In this document: positions 31,485-40,156 of the stretch, one piece after another
Layout of the letters: each line of letters starts with the position of its first letter
How positions within the stretch are numbered: the first letter of the stretch is position 1
Assembly: GCF_016901735.1 (NCBI RefSeq)
Contig: NZ_JACLZC010000019.1
Span: 1-43,818, forward strand
DNA: 43,818 nucleotides
Direction: 5' to 3'
Origin: Pseudoflavonifractor phocaeensis
Lineage (GTDB): Bacteria > Bacillota > Clostridia > Oscillospirales > Oscillospiraceae
Program-made: the position numbers and the translations under genes
Notes under the pieces: model-generated
Told to the model about the DNA's origin: nothing
The model's input: only the letters and a program-made list of their open reading frames with translations
The model's database searches: none

Positions 31485-32540
31485 TTACGTTGCCGTACCC
31501 TCTGCCGCGTCCAGCATGGTTTCCATGAGAATGCCGTAGCCCTGGGTGGGGTCATTGACCAAAACGTGGGTAACGGCCCCCACGATGCGGCCGTTTTGCA
31601 GAATGGGGCTGCCGCTCATCCCCTGGACGATACCGCCGGTGGTTTCCAGCAGCCGGGGATCGGTGACCTTAAGCATCATCTCCCGGTCATCCCCCTCCTT
31701 TTCCGGGTAGACGTGGGTGATCTCCACCTCATAAGTCTCCACCCGGTCGCCGGCGATGTTGGACAGAATCTGGGCCTTGCCCACCTGGACCTGATCCCGC
31801 CGGGCCACCTCCACCGGCGTGCCCTGGGTCAGCGTCTCGTCGGTAAGGCTGCCGAAGATGCCCTGGCTGGTGTTGGACCACAGCTCGCCCAGGTCCCGGT
31901 TCACCTGGAAATCGCCCTGGAGCTGGCCGGGCGCGCCCACGGCGCCCTTCTGCACCGTGCTGACGGTGGCATACATGATGGAGCCGGACTGGAGGGGCAT
32001 GAGCTGAGCGGTGTCCACGTCGCTCACCCCGTGGCCCAGCGCCCCGAAAGCGCCGGTGTCCGGGTCATAAAAGGTCAGGGTGCCGATGCCCGCCATGGAG
32101 TCCCGAATCCAGGCCCCCAGCTTATAGGCCCCGTCGGCGGAGCACTGCACCGCCTGGGCGGTCATCTGCACCTGGTCCTCCCCCCGGACCGCCCGGATGC
32201 TCATGGTCTCCCCCTCCAGGTCCTGGAGGATGCTCTGCACCTCCTCCACCGTGTCCACCTCGGTGCTGTTGATGTGGGTGATGATGTCGCCCTCCTGAAG
32301 GCCGCAGTCCCGGGCGGGGGCCTGACTGCCGGCGGCGGTGGAGACCTCGGAAAGTCCCACCACCATGACGCCGTCGGAAAAGAGCTTGATGCCCACCGCT
32401 CTTCCCAGCGGCACCACCGTTTTCACCGCCGACGCCGCCGACGCCCACGGCCCCTGGAGGACCACGCCCAGCACCGCCGCCAGCAGCAGCATCCGCAGGG
32501 CGGTCAGCACCCATGGTCTCGTTCTTCCTTCCTCCTGCAT
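31485..32540 (-). CDS. spoIVB: SpoIVB peptidase (S55 family)
   Basis: 351 residues. There is an N-terminal membrane/signal segment (about 14-30), a PDZ domain (about 55-130, with DCGLQEGDIITHIN), then the S55 serine peptidase: ALGHGVSD (H170) and GIVQGMSGSPIL (S309). Secreted from the forespore, SpoIVB cuts SpoIVFA to trigger pro-sigma-K processing. The start at 32538-32540 follows GAAGGGAG; the 33 codons upstream are unsupported. A sigma-F/G-like -10 (GGAGATAGTA) lies at 32579-32588 on the minus strand, with no clear -35. Confidence 0.96.
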   Translation of the reverse strand: MQEEGRTRPWVLTALRMLLLAAVLGVVLQGPWASAASAVKTVVPLGRAVGIKLFSDGVMVVGLSEVSTAAGSQAPARDCGLQEGDIITHINSTEVDTVEEVQSILQDLEGETMSIRAVRGEDQVQMTAQAVQCSADGAYKLGAWIRDSMAGIGTLTFYDPDTGAFGALGHGVSDVDTAQLMPLQSGSIMYATVSTVQKGAVGAPGQLQGDFQVNRDLGELWSNTSQGIFGSLTDETLTQGTPVEVARRDQVQVGKAQILSNIAGDRVETYEVEITHVYPEKEGDDREMMLKVTDPRLLETTGGIVQGMSGSPILQNGRIVGAVTHVLVNDPTQGYGILMETMLDAAEGTAT

Positions 32541-32711
32541 GGTTCGGATTCTCCCTTCCGTCCCGATGGGGACATCCTTACTATCTCCAGGAGAAGGGGC
32601 GATCCGTGCTGCCAAAGGGCGGAAGCACTGCCTTGTCAAAGAGGCCCAGCCCCCGTCCGGCGGCGGGTCGGCGGCGGCAAGGGGCCATGTTTGCGCAAAA
32701 ACGGAAAATAT

Positions 32712-33362
32712 TTATCGCGTCCAGCCGGAAAGCCATTCCTCCGCCTGGGCCAGCAGCTCCATGGTCTTGAATTTGACGATATATCCCTCGTCCTCCCCGG
32801 TGATGAGGGCCACCTCCCGGGCGGAAAAGGCCTCCTCGGGGGCACTCTGGGCCACCGCCTCGGTGACCGAGCCCAGACACAGGGGCGGAAAGACCACGCA
32901 CCACCAATTTTGTCCGCCGCCCGTCCCGATGACCAGCCGCAGCGCCGTATAGTTTCCCGCCGGCAGGGCAAAATCCGTATAGGTTTTGGTGGGGAACCAC
33001 ACGTCCTCCTCCAGGGAGGCGATAACGGGATAGGCATAGCCCTCCTCCGCCACCGCCGCCGCGCCCGCCGCGGCCAGCTCCTCCAGATGGCCGGAGAGCA
33101 GCGCCATTGCCTCCTCCCGGCTGCTGCCCGGCGGGATCAGCCCCTCCGCCTCCTCCAAAATCCGGTCCCGCACCGCCAGCTTCAGAGTCTGGTCGGCCTC
33201 CGAGTCGGAGTTGGCCACCACATGGAGGCGGATGAGCTTATCGGCCAGATCGGTCTGCTCCTCCTTCAGGACGGCCCCCGAGAGGACCGCCGCCGCCAGA
33301 CCGGCCAGCAGCGCCGCCTCCAGCCGGCGGAGCCTGTTTTTTTCACGCCAGAATTTTTTCAT
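32712..33362 (-). CDS. spoIIR: stage II sporulation protein R
   Basis: 216 residues. An N-terminal membrane/signal segment (about 14-32) is followed by the SpoIIR hallmark LIRLHVVANSDSEADQTLKLAVRD, and later the WWCVVFPPLCL motif. SpoIIR is made in the forespore under sigma-F and signals across the septum to activate SpoIIGA, which processes pro-sigma-E in the mother cell. A sigma-F-type promoter lies upstream. It is separated from spoIVB by a 171-bp GC-rich gap, so the two may be transcribed separately. Confidence 0.96.
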   Translation of the reverse strand: MKKFWREKNRLRRLEAALLAGLAAAVLSGAVLKEEQTDLADKLIRLHVVANSDSEADQTLKLAVRDRILEEAEGLIPPGSSREEAMALLSGHLEELAAAGAAAVAEEGYAYPVIASLEEDVWFPTKTYTDFALPAGNYTALRLVIGTGGGQNWWCVVFPPLCLGSVTEAVAQSAPEEAFSAREVALITGEDEGYIVKFKTMELLAQAEEWLSGWTR

Positions 33363-33394
33363 ATGACTTCACCGTCCTATGTATGCTTACCCCG

Positions 33395-33424
33395 TAGTTT
33401 GGACGGTTTTTCAAAGATTTATAC
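33395..33424 (-). promoter_or_regulatory. candidate sigma-F promoter of spoIIR
   Basis: On the minus strand, -35 GTATA (33420-33424) and -10 GTCCAAACTA (33395-33404) are 15 bp apart, the sigma-F spacing. The -35 fits GYWTA fully; the -10 fits 8 of 10 positions of GGNRANAMTW. Confidence 0.6.
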
Positions 33425-33427
33425 CGG

Positions 33428-33463
33428 CAAAAAAACGCGCTCCGACCGAAGCCGAAGCGCGTT
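33428..33463 (-). terminator. terminator of pyk
   Basis: AACGCGCT pairs with AGCGCGTT; on the minus strand a run of at least six U follows. It lies just upstream of the spoIIR promoter and overlaps its outer edge. Confidence 0.85.
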
Positions 33464-33523
33464 TTGTATGGGTTGTCCTCCCGTTCCGCCTCTGCACAGA
33501 CGAAGGGGAGCAAAGGGGCAGGC

Positions 33524-34945
33524 TTACACCTGCTGAGCCTTGATGAGGTTGGTGCTGCCGCTCTCGCCGATGGGCACGCCGGCGGTGATGACCACGGTGT
33601 CGCCCTTCTGGACGAAGCCCTCCTTCAGGGCCACGTTGACGGACATGGAGAACAGACGGTCGGTGGAGTCCACCAGGCCGGTCAGGCAGCTCTCAATGCC
33701 CCAGGAGATGGCCAGACGGCGGCGGGTCTGCTCGCTCTGGCACACGGCCACGATGGGGCAGGCGGGACGGAAACGGGAGATCATCTCGGCGGTGTAGCCG
33801 GACTTGGTGGCGGCCAGGATGGCGGAGGCCTCCAGGTCCATGGCGGTCATGCAGGCGGTGTGGGTGATGGCGTAGGTGATGCCGGGCTCGCAGACGATCT
33901 TGCGGGTGCGGAAGCGGTTCCAGTAGCGGATGGAGTTCTCGGCGGCGGTGACGGTGTTGACCATGGTCTGGAGGGCCTCCACGGGGTACTTGCCGGAGGC
34001 GGTCTCGCCGGAGAGCATCACGCAGGAGGTGCCGTCGAACACGGCGTTGGCCACGTCGGAGATCTCGGCACGGGTGGCGCGGGGGTTGCGGATCATGGAG
34101 TCCAGCATCTGGGTGGCGGTGATGACGGGGATACCCTTGGCGGTGGCGGCCTTGATCATGCGCTTCTGGAGGATGGGCACCTCGTGGGCGGGGATCTCCA
34201 CGCCCAGGTCGCCGCGGGCCACCATGATGCCGTCGGCGGCGGCGATGATCTCGTCCAGGTTGTCCACGCCCTCCCGGTTCTCGATCTTGGCAATGATGCC
34301 GATATGGTCGCCGCCGAACTCATGCAGGCAGGCGCGGATGTCCTCCACGTCGCTGGCCTTACGGATGAAGGAAGCGGCGATATAGTCGAAGTCGTTCTCG
34401 GCGGCAAACTGCAGGTCGCTCCGGTCCTTCTCGGTGAGGGCGGGGAGCTGGATGCTCACGTTGGGGATGTTGATGGATTTGTTGTTGGACAGGGGGCCGC
34501 CGTTCTCCACCTCGCAGATGATGGACTGGCCCTGGATCTCCTTGACCAGGATCTCGATGAGACCGTCGTCGATGAGGATGCGGCAGCCCACGCTCACCTC
34601 GTTGTGGAGGTTGGGATAGGTGACGGAAATCTGCTCGGCAGTGCCCTCCACCTCGTCAGTGTGCAGGGTAAAGGTAGCGCCCTTCTCCAGCATGATGGGG
34701 CCGTTTTCAAAGGTCTTGATGCGGATCTCGGGACCCTTGGTATCCAGGATGGCGGCCACGCAGGCGTTGCGCTCGTCGCGGATGCGCTTGAGGCGGTTGA
34801 GCTGAGCCAGATGGGTCTCGTGAGTGCCGTGGGAGAAGTTGAAACGGGCGGCGTTCATACCGCCGTCGATCAGCTTGCCGATCATTTCATCGTTGTCCAC
34901 GGAGGGACCGAGGGTGCAGATGATTTTGGTTTTTCTCACGTTCAT
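33524..34945 (-). CDS. pyk: pyruvate kinase
   Basis: 473 residues from the ATG at 34943-34945 (GGGAGGA 7 nt upstream). The barrel motifs are ARFNFSHGTHETH, the active-site IIAKIENREGVDNLDEI (catalytic Lys), VARGDLGVEIP and ITATQMLDSM. The C-terminal allosteric domain ends without the extra PEP-utiliser domain found in some Bacillus enzymes. It converts PEP and ADP to pyruvate and ATP. Monocistronic. Confidence 0.97.
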   Translation of the reverse strand: MNVRKTKIICTLGPSVDNDEMIGKLIDGGMNAARFNFSHGTHETHLAQLNRLKRIRDERNACVAAILDTKGPEIRIKTFENGPIMLEKGATFTLHTDEVEGTAEQISVTYPNLHNEVSVGCRILIDDGLIEILVKEIQGQSIICEVENGGPLSNNKSINIPNVSIQLPALTEKDRSDLQFAAENDFDYIAASFIRKASDVEDIRACLHEFGGDHIGIIAKIENREGVDNLDEIIAAADGIMVARGDLGVEIPAHEVPILQKRMIKAATAKGIPVITATQMLDSMIRNPRATRAEISDVANAVFDGTSCVMLSGETASGKYPVEALQTMVNTVTAAENSIRYWNRFRTRKIVCEPGITYAITHTACMTAMDLEASAILAATKSGYTAEMISRFRPACPIVAVCQSEQTRRRLAISWGIESCLTGLVDSTDRLFSMSVNVALKEGFVQKGDTVVITAGVPIGESGSTNLIKAQQV

Positions 34946-35000
34946 ACAAAATTCCTCCCTGTTGCGGGTTTCCATTTAATAACATTTACCAGCAACATTC

Positions 35001-35006
35001 ATTATA
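35001..35006 (-). promoter_or_regulatory. -10 element of pyk
   Basis: A perfect TATAAT on the minus strand with a roughly 50-nt leader. The -35 at 17 bp (TTCTCT) is weak. Confidence 0.5.
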
Positions 35007-35116
35007 TCCCAAACTGATTTGCAAGAGAAGCGTCAAAAGCAACAAGAAACGGGGGCTGTGATGCAGGATGTAGACACACCTGCCAAAAGGAGACTGTTTT
35101 CGGCTTAATTGCTTCC

Positions 35117-36328
35117 TTACGAGAGCTGAAACAGCGTTTCGTTGGCGCTTGAGGTGGTGGCGTAGAGCATAATGACCAGATCCGGCTGCAATTCTTCGAT
35201 GGTATCCATCAAATCACCGGTAAAATAGCGCAGATCAATGGTGTTAAGGGTCGCGCAGGAGAGGGCCAGGAAAGGTGTGATGGCGCAGGAGAAGGATTCC
35301 CGGAGGAGGAGAACGGAGCTTCCGTCAGGATTTTGGCGGTTTTCCACCGTGGCCAGGGGGTAGTCTCCCCCGGCGTAATAGGTGTAGGGGTTGCCGTTGA
35401 AGTAGTCCATCTGGGCCACGCGCTCGGGAAAGAGCACCGATTCCTCCATGGCGCCGCTGCGGTGGATGTTATAAAAATCGCAGTCATAGCACATGTCGGT
35501 AAAAAATTTAGGAGTAAACGCGGTAAAATCATCCACGCCCACATAGAGGGAGCCCACCCGTTTGCCCTGGGAGCCCAGGAAGTAGTCCTCATAGATGGTT
35601 TTTTCCCAGTTTGCCTCGTCGGTATACATGGGGTCGGTGAAAATGCCATAGGTCTCCAGCGTATCGGTCAGGGCCTGATAGCAGTAAAAGGCGGCTTCCG
35701 GCTTCCAGTGGTGGTCGGTGCGGAAAAACCAGTCGCTCCAGTTTCCTTCCGCGGCCAGAATGTCCCGCAGATCCACCGTGTCCACGCCGGCCTCCCGCAG
35801 AATGGACAAAAAGTCGTCGGCATAGCCGTTGCCGTAGTCGGCGATGCCCTCCGGAAGGAGGGTCTCCTCCATGCCCGGGCCGATCTTCTGGGGCGCCATG
35901 ATATAGAGGAAGGGGATGTCCTCCTCCGCCAGGGCGTCCCGAAACGCCACGGCGGCCTGGGCGTTGTCCGCCACGGTGTCCTTGGGGCCGGTTTGGGTCA
36001 TGTCCACAAATTGCAGGCTGTCATTGGACAGCCGCACCACCGTGTTGGCCGGGTCCACGTCTCCCAGCACCCGCCGGCCCAGCAGCCGCTGCACGCCGCC
36101 ATAGAGCTGGATGAAGCTGTGGGAGCGGTCCAGATCGCCGTTCAGGTCCTCCTCCGCCTCCCCCAGGAAGGCGTCCACCGTGGTTTCACCACGGCGCAGC
36201 TGTCCCAGAGCGGCCCGCAGGTCGCTTTCCCCGGTCAGAAAGGGAAAAAGAGCGTAAAGGCAGCCTCCCAGCAAGAGGAGGAGAAAGAGCACGGCGGTAA
36301 CCGTCTCCCGGGGTGTTGCGTGTTTCAT
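35117..36328 (-). CDS. DHHW family protein (AlgX/AlgJ-like SGNH-type, surface polysaccharide acetylation)
   Basis: 403 residues. One N-terminal membrane anchor (about 10-30) is followed by an extracellular domain. The defining motif FFRTDHHWKP (D205, H206, H207, W208) supplies the catalytic Asp/His region of AlgJ/AlgX/DltD-like SGNH proteins. These take acyl groups exported by an MBOAT partner and place them on an extracellular polymer. It lies 9 bp after the MBOAT gene, with GAGGAG just before the ATG. Last gene of a four-gene operon. The polymer is not known. Confidence 0.9.
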   Translation of the reverse strand: MKHATPRETVTAVLFLLLLLGGCLYALFPFLTGESDLRAALGQLRRGETTVDAFLGEAEEDLNGDLDRSHSFIQLYGGVQRLLGRRVLGDVDPANTVVRLSNDSLQFVDMTQTGPKDTVADNAQAAVAFRDALAEEDIPFLYIMAPQKIGPGMEETLLPEGIADYGNGYADDFLSILREAGVDTVDLRDILAAEGNWSDWFFRTDHHWKPEAAFYCYQALTDTLETYGIFTDPMYTDEANWEKTIYEDYFLGSQGKRVGSLYVGVDDFTAFTPKFFTDMCYDCDFYNIHRSGAMEESVLFPERVAQMDYFNGNPYTYYAGGDYPLATVENRQNPDGSSVLLLRESFSCAITPFLALSCATLNTIDLRYFTGDLMDTIEELQPDLVIMLYATTSSANETLFQLS

Positions 36329-36337
36329 GGCTCCTCC

Positions 36338-37762
36338 TCAGAAATTGAAGTAGATAAAGGGATTATAGGTGCCCTTGACGATCAAGCACACCGCCACCCC
36401 AAAGCAGGCCAGCAGCGCGGCCACGCCGGCGGCGCTCCACGTCCACCGCAGGGGACGGACCGCCCGGGCGTCCAGCCAGGAGCGGAGCGCGGTGGCGGTG
36501 GGGGCGGAGGCCACCGCGGCCATCAGGAGAAAGAAACCGTACTCCCGCAGATAAAGGGCCACATTGTCCGACCAAATGGGAAAATCCCCCAGGTGGAAGA
36601 GGACCTGGAAATAGGACGCGGCGGCGGTCAGCGAATCGGCCCGAAAGACGGTAAAGACCAGCACCGCGGCGGTGAAGGTATAGAGCCAGCTCCAGAAGGG
36701 CTTCCATTGCTCCGGATGGCCCCACTGCTTTTCCCAGAGCATGAAGCCGAAGTTCATCAGGCCCCATACCAGGAACGTCCAGTTGGCCCCGTGCCAGATG
36801 CCGGTAAGGAGCCACACCACAAAGGTATTGCGCAGCGTGGCCGCTGCACCGCGGCGGTTGCCGCCCAGCGGAATGTAGACATAATCCCGGAACCAGGTGG
36901 TCATGGAGATATGCCACCGCCGCCAGTATTCCGACACGCTGTGGGCACAGAAGGGATAGCGGAAGTTTTCCAGGAAGTGAAAGCCGAACATCCGACCCAG
37001 ACCGATGGCCATGTCGGAATAGCCGCCGAAGTCGAAGTAGAGCTGGAGCAGGTAGCAGACCGAGCCTACCCAGGCAAAAAGCACCGAGTCGGGGCCTTTA
37101 TCAAAGGCGGCGTCGGCCACCACCGCCAACTGGTTGGACAAAAGTACTTTTTTGGCCAGTCCCACCAGGAAGCGGCTCACACCGGCGGAGAAGTCCGCCC
37201 AGTTCTCCACCCGGCCGTCGATCTCACCGGCGATGGTCTCATATTTCACGATGGGACCGGCGATGAGCTGGGGGAAGAAGGAGATGTACAGGCCCACCTT
37301 GAAGGGGGAGGGCTGGACCGCCGCGTGTCCCCTGGCCACGTCCAGCACATAGCTCATGGACTGGAAGGTAAAAAAGGAGATGCCGATGGGCAGCTCGATG
37401 ACCGGCGCCGTGAGGGCAAGGCCCAGATGGCCCAGCTGGGTCAGCACAAAGGTGAGGTACTTGAACACAAAGAGGAGGGACAGGTTGGCGGCCACCGCGC
37501 AGACTACGGGGAGGGTCAAACTCCGGCCGGCTTTTTTTCGCGCCCCCACCCACAGGCCGAAGAGGTAGTTTCCGGCGATGGAGCCCAGCATGGCAATGAC
37601 GAACCAGGGTTCTCCCCAGGCGTAGAAGAAGAGGGAGGCAAAGAGCAGAAAGAGGTTCTGCGCCCCCCTGCGCCGCCGTCCGAAGAGGGGACACAGGCCG
37701 TAATAGCCCGCCAGGACCAGGGGTAAAAAGAGAAATAGAAAGACAGAACTGGAAAAAAGCAT
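36338..37762 (-). CDS. MBOAT family O-acyltransferase (AlgI-like)
   Basis: 474 residues with about ten or eleven membrane segments. The MBOAT signature includes SFFPQLIAGPIVKYE, FDFGGYSDMAIGLGRMFG, the EYWRRWHISMTTWFRDYVYIPLGG block and TGIWHGANWTF with the catalytic-type H324. It moves an acyl group (usually acetyl) across the membrane to the DHHW partner. AAAGGAG lies 8 nt before the ATG, and it starts 13 bp after the upstream acyltransferase gene. Confidence 0.95.
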   Translation of the reverse strand: MLFSSSVFLFLFLPLVLAGYYGLCPLFGRRRRGAQNLFLLFASLFFYAWGEPWFVIAMLGSIAGNYLFGLWVGARKKAGRSLTLPVVCAVAANLSLLFVFKYLTFVLTQLGHLGLALTAPVIELPIGISFFTFQSMSYVLDVARGHAAVQPSPFKVGLYISFFPQLIAGPIVKYETIAGEIDGRVENWADFSAGVSRFLVGLAKKVLLSNQLAVVADAAFDKGPDSVLFAWVGSVCYLLQLYFDFGGYSDMAIGLGRMFGFHFLENFRYPFCAHSVSEYWRRWHISMTTWFRDYVYIPLGGNRRGAAATLRNTFVVWLLTGIWHGANWTFLVWGLMNFGFMLWEKQWGHPEQWKPFWSWLYTFTAAVLVFTVFRADSLTAAASYFQVLFHLGDFPIWSDNVALYLREYGFFLLMAAVASAPTATALRSWLDARAVRPLRWTWSAAGVAALLACFGVAVCLIVKGTYNPFIYFNF

Positions 37763-37775
37763 CCGGGGAACTCCT

Positions 37776-38837
37776 TTAGATCAGATAGCGTCCCACAACG
37801 GGGAGCTTGGAGAGAAGCCAAGCCACCGCCGCCGCGCACAGAAAGACGCCGGCTGCCAGCAGAGGAATGGAGACCGCCGGAGGCAGAGGAGAGAGGGTGG
37901 AAATACCATAGTGGCGCAGCAGCATGATGAACAGGTCGTGGGACAGGTAGATGCCGAAGGTAATGGCCGAGGTGCCGGACAACATCCTGCCGCCGCCGGC
38001 GGAGACGCGCTCCCCCACCAAGGTGCGAAAAAGTACAAAGAGAGCGACCGCCATGACCAACACGTTGGGGGCCATGTAGCTGTACAGGGTAAAGTCGGAG
38101 ACGCCGCTTTGCCGGGAGAGGAGAGCGGTGCCCCATACCGTGACCACGCCTCCCGCCGCGCCCAGGACATAGAGCGTCAGACGGACCGGACGGGACAGGG
38201 AAAAGACGCGCAGATAGTAGCCTGCCACATAGTAGCCCACATAGCCCAGCACCAGAGAGAGATTCAGCTGATTCAGCCAAGTGGATACCGTCTGACTGGG
38301 CCGGAGCTTGAGGAGGGTAGGCAGCAGAAAGGTGACCAGAAAGGTCAGAAGAAAAAAGTAGTGAAAATCGGACCGGGAAGTTCCCTTCACGAAGGCACGG
38401 AGAATAGGGGTGACCAGATAGAGCCCCAGAATCATGGGCAGGAACCACAGATGATAGTGGAGATGACCCCAGAGGGCATTTTTCAGGGCGTCCACCACAG
38501 TCTGGAGCGACAGGGTATGGGAGAGTAGCAGGGCAAAGACCCCATAAACGGCGCTCCATACCGCGAGAGGGATGACCACCCGCAGGGCGTGGCGAAGCAG
38601 ATCGGACGGCGCAAATCTGCGTGTAGGGTCCAGCAGAAACATACCGGAGAGCATAACGAAAACCGGTACGCACCAGCGCACGAAGCCGTCATAAATATTA
38701 CAGGCCATCCAGGCCCAGCCGTCCACCGCCGTCTGTTCGATCCAGCCTCCCGAGAGGTGGAGGATCACCACTGCCGCTGTGGCCGCTACCCGCAGACCAT
38801 CCCCATAGACCAGCCGTCCCTTGTCAGATGCTGCCAT
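37776..38837 (-). CDS. acyltransferase 3 family membrane protein (OafA/WecH-like)
   Basis: 353 residues with about ten membrane segments. The first segment carries the family His (AATAAVVILHLSGGW), followed by VRWCVPVFVMLSGMFLLDP. It acetylates or otherwise acylates sugars or lipids at the membrane. The start overlaps nothing but lies only 3 bp after the VOC gene, using AAGGA within that gene's end. Together with the MBOAT/DHHW pair it gives this operon two different acylation routes. Confidence 0.92.
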   Translation of the reverse strand: MAASDKGRLVYGDGLRVAATAAVVILHLSGGWIEQTAVDGWAWMACNIYDGFVRWCVPVFVMLSGMFLLDPTRRFAPSDLLRHALRVVIPLAVWSAVYGVFALLLSHTLSLQTVVDALKNALWGHLHYHLWFLPMILGLYLVTPILRAFVKGTSRSDFHYFFLLTFLVTFLLPTLLKLRPSQTVSTWLNQLNLSLVLGYVGYYVAGYYLRVFSLSRPVRLTLYVLGAAGGVVTVWGTALLSRQSGVSDFTLYSYMAPNVLVMAVALFVLFRTLVGERVSAGGGRMLSGTSAITFGIYLSHDLFIMLLRHYGISTLSPLPPAVSIPLLAAGVFLCAAAVAWLLSKLPVVGRYLI

Positions 38838-38840
38838 GCG

Positions 38841-39209
38841 TCAATCCTTGGCGGGCACGATCTCGATCCAGTAACCGTCGGGATCGGAGATGAAATAAAT
38901 ACCCATGGCCGGATTTTCGTAGCAGATACAGCCCATCCGGGCGTGTCTGGCGTGGATGCCCTCGTAGTCGTCGGTAACGAAGGCCAGGTGGAATTCGCAC
39001 TCCCCCAGGTTGTAGGGCTCGGTCCGGTCCCGCAGCCAGGTCAGCTCCAGCTGAAAGCCGGTCTCCCCGTCGCCCAGGTACACCAGACGGAAGGAGCCGT
39101 CGGCGGCCTCCTTTTCCCGGACCACCTTCAAGTCCAGCGCCTTGGCGTAGAAGTCCAGAGAGCGCGCAAGGTCCAGCACGTTAAAATTAAAGTGGTTGAA
39201 TTGCAGCAT
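38841..39209 (-). CDS. VOC family protein (glyoxalase I-like)
   Basis: 122 residues forming two beta-alpha-beta-beta-beta modules. Candidate metal ligands are H9 (QFNHFNFNV), the Glu of FQLELTW, H in CEFHLAFV, and the late Glu in GYWIEIVP, the set used by glyoxalase I. The usual substrate would be the methylglyoxal-glutathione adduct, but Clostridia often lack glutathione, so another thiol adduct or a different VOC reaction is possible. First gene of the operon, with its own promoter. The ATG at 39207-39209 follows AAAGAG. Confidence 0.9.
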   Translation of the reverse strand: MLQFNHFNFNVLDLARSLDFYAKALDLKVVREKEAADGSFRLVYLGDGETGFQLELTWLRDRTEPYNLGECEFHLAFVTDDYEGIHARHARMGCICYENPAMGIYFISDPDGYWIEIVPAKD

Positions 39210-39241
39210 GGGAAACACCTCTTTCCATCAAAGTCGAGGTT

Positions 39242-39270
39242 ATCCTATCATAAATGGGACTATTTCGCAA
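39242..39270 (-). promoter_or_regulatory. promoter of the VOC-acyltransferase-MBOAT-DHHW operon
   Basis: On the minus strand, TTGCGA (39265-39270) and TAGGAT (39242-39247) are 17 bp apart. Confidence 0.6.
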
Positions 39271-39286
39271 GTCGTTGTAGCGGACC

Positions 39287-40150
39287 TCATTTGCTCCGCA
39301 TTTCCTGGGCCACCTGCCGCCCGGCGGGCGTGGCGGCCAGACCGCCCAGCCCGGTCTCCCGGAGGGAGGGGGGAAGGGCGGCCCCCACCGCCCCCATGGC
39401 GTCGATGACCTGGTCGCAGGGGATCTGGGAGACCAGGCCGGACAGGGCCATTTCCGCGCAGGTCAGGGCGTTCACCGCCCCCACCACGTTGCGCTTGACG
39501 CAGGGGACCTCCACCAGACCGGCCACCGGGTCGCAGACCAGGCCCATCAGGTTGGCCAGGGCCATGGCGCAGGCGTGGGCGCACTGCTCCCCCGTCCCGC
39601 CCAGCAGGGAAACGAGGGCGGCGGCGGCCATGCCGGAGGCGGCGCCCACCTCGGCCTGACAGCCCCCCTCGGCCCCGGCGATGGAGGCCCGGCTGGCGAT
39701 GACCTGTCCGAAACCGGCGGCCACGTAGAGAGCCTGGATCATTTGGGCGTCCGCCAGGCCGTCCCGCTTGGCCAGAGGCAGCAGCACCGCCGGCAGCACC
39801 CCGCAGGCCCCCGCCGTGGGGGCGGCCACGATGCGGCGCATACAGGCGTTGCACTCCGCCATTTGGACCGCCTGGGCCATGACCGCCCGCAAAAAGGGAG
39901 AACAGAGCCCTGGGCCGGGGCCGGCGAGCTTTCCGCCCTCCCCGCCCACCAGTCCGCTGGCCGAGCGGCGGTTGGGGTCATAGTCGGCGGCGGCCTCCCC
40001 CATGGCCCGCCAGAGCTTTTCCATCCGCGCCCAGGAGTCGGCGGCGTCGGTCCCCCGGTCCTCCACGTCCTCCCGCTGCACCGCCTGCCAGAGGGGAAGC
40101 CCTTCCGCCTCCGCCCGGCGAAGCAGCCCTTCCACTGATGTGAAACCCAT
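39287..40150 (-). CDS. sdaAA: L-serine dehydratase, iron-sulfur-dependent, alpha subunit
   Basis: 287 residues. Cysteines at 100, 103 and 116 (MAECNACMRRIVAAPTAG-AC) and later ones in EGGCQAE and EVPCVKRN include the ligands of the oxygen-sensitive 4Fe-4S cluster. With the beta subunit it converts L-serine to pyruvate and ammonia. It starts 6 bp after sdaAB, with GAGGAG upstream. Confidence 0.96.
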   Translation of the reverse strand: MGFTSVEGLLRRAEAEGLPLWQAVQREDVEDRGTDAADSWARMEKLWRAMGEAAADYDPNRRSASGLVGGEGGKLAGPGPGLCSPFLRAVMAQAVQMAECNACMRRIVAAPTAGACGVLPAVLLPLAKRDGLADAQMIQALYVAAGFGQVIASRASIAGAEGGCQAEVGAASGMAAAALVSLLGGTGEQCAHACAMALANLMGLVCDPVAGLVEVPCVKRNVVGAVNALTCAEMALSGLVSQIPCDQVIDAMGAVGAALPPSLRETGLGGLAATPAGRQVAQEMRSK

Positions 40151-40156
40151 AAAAAA

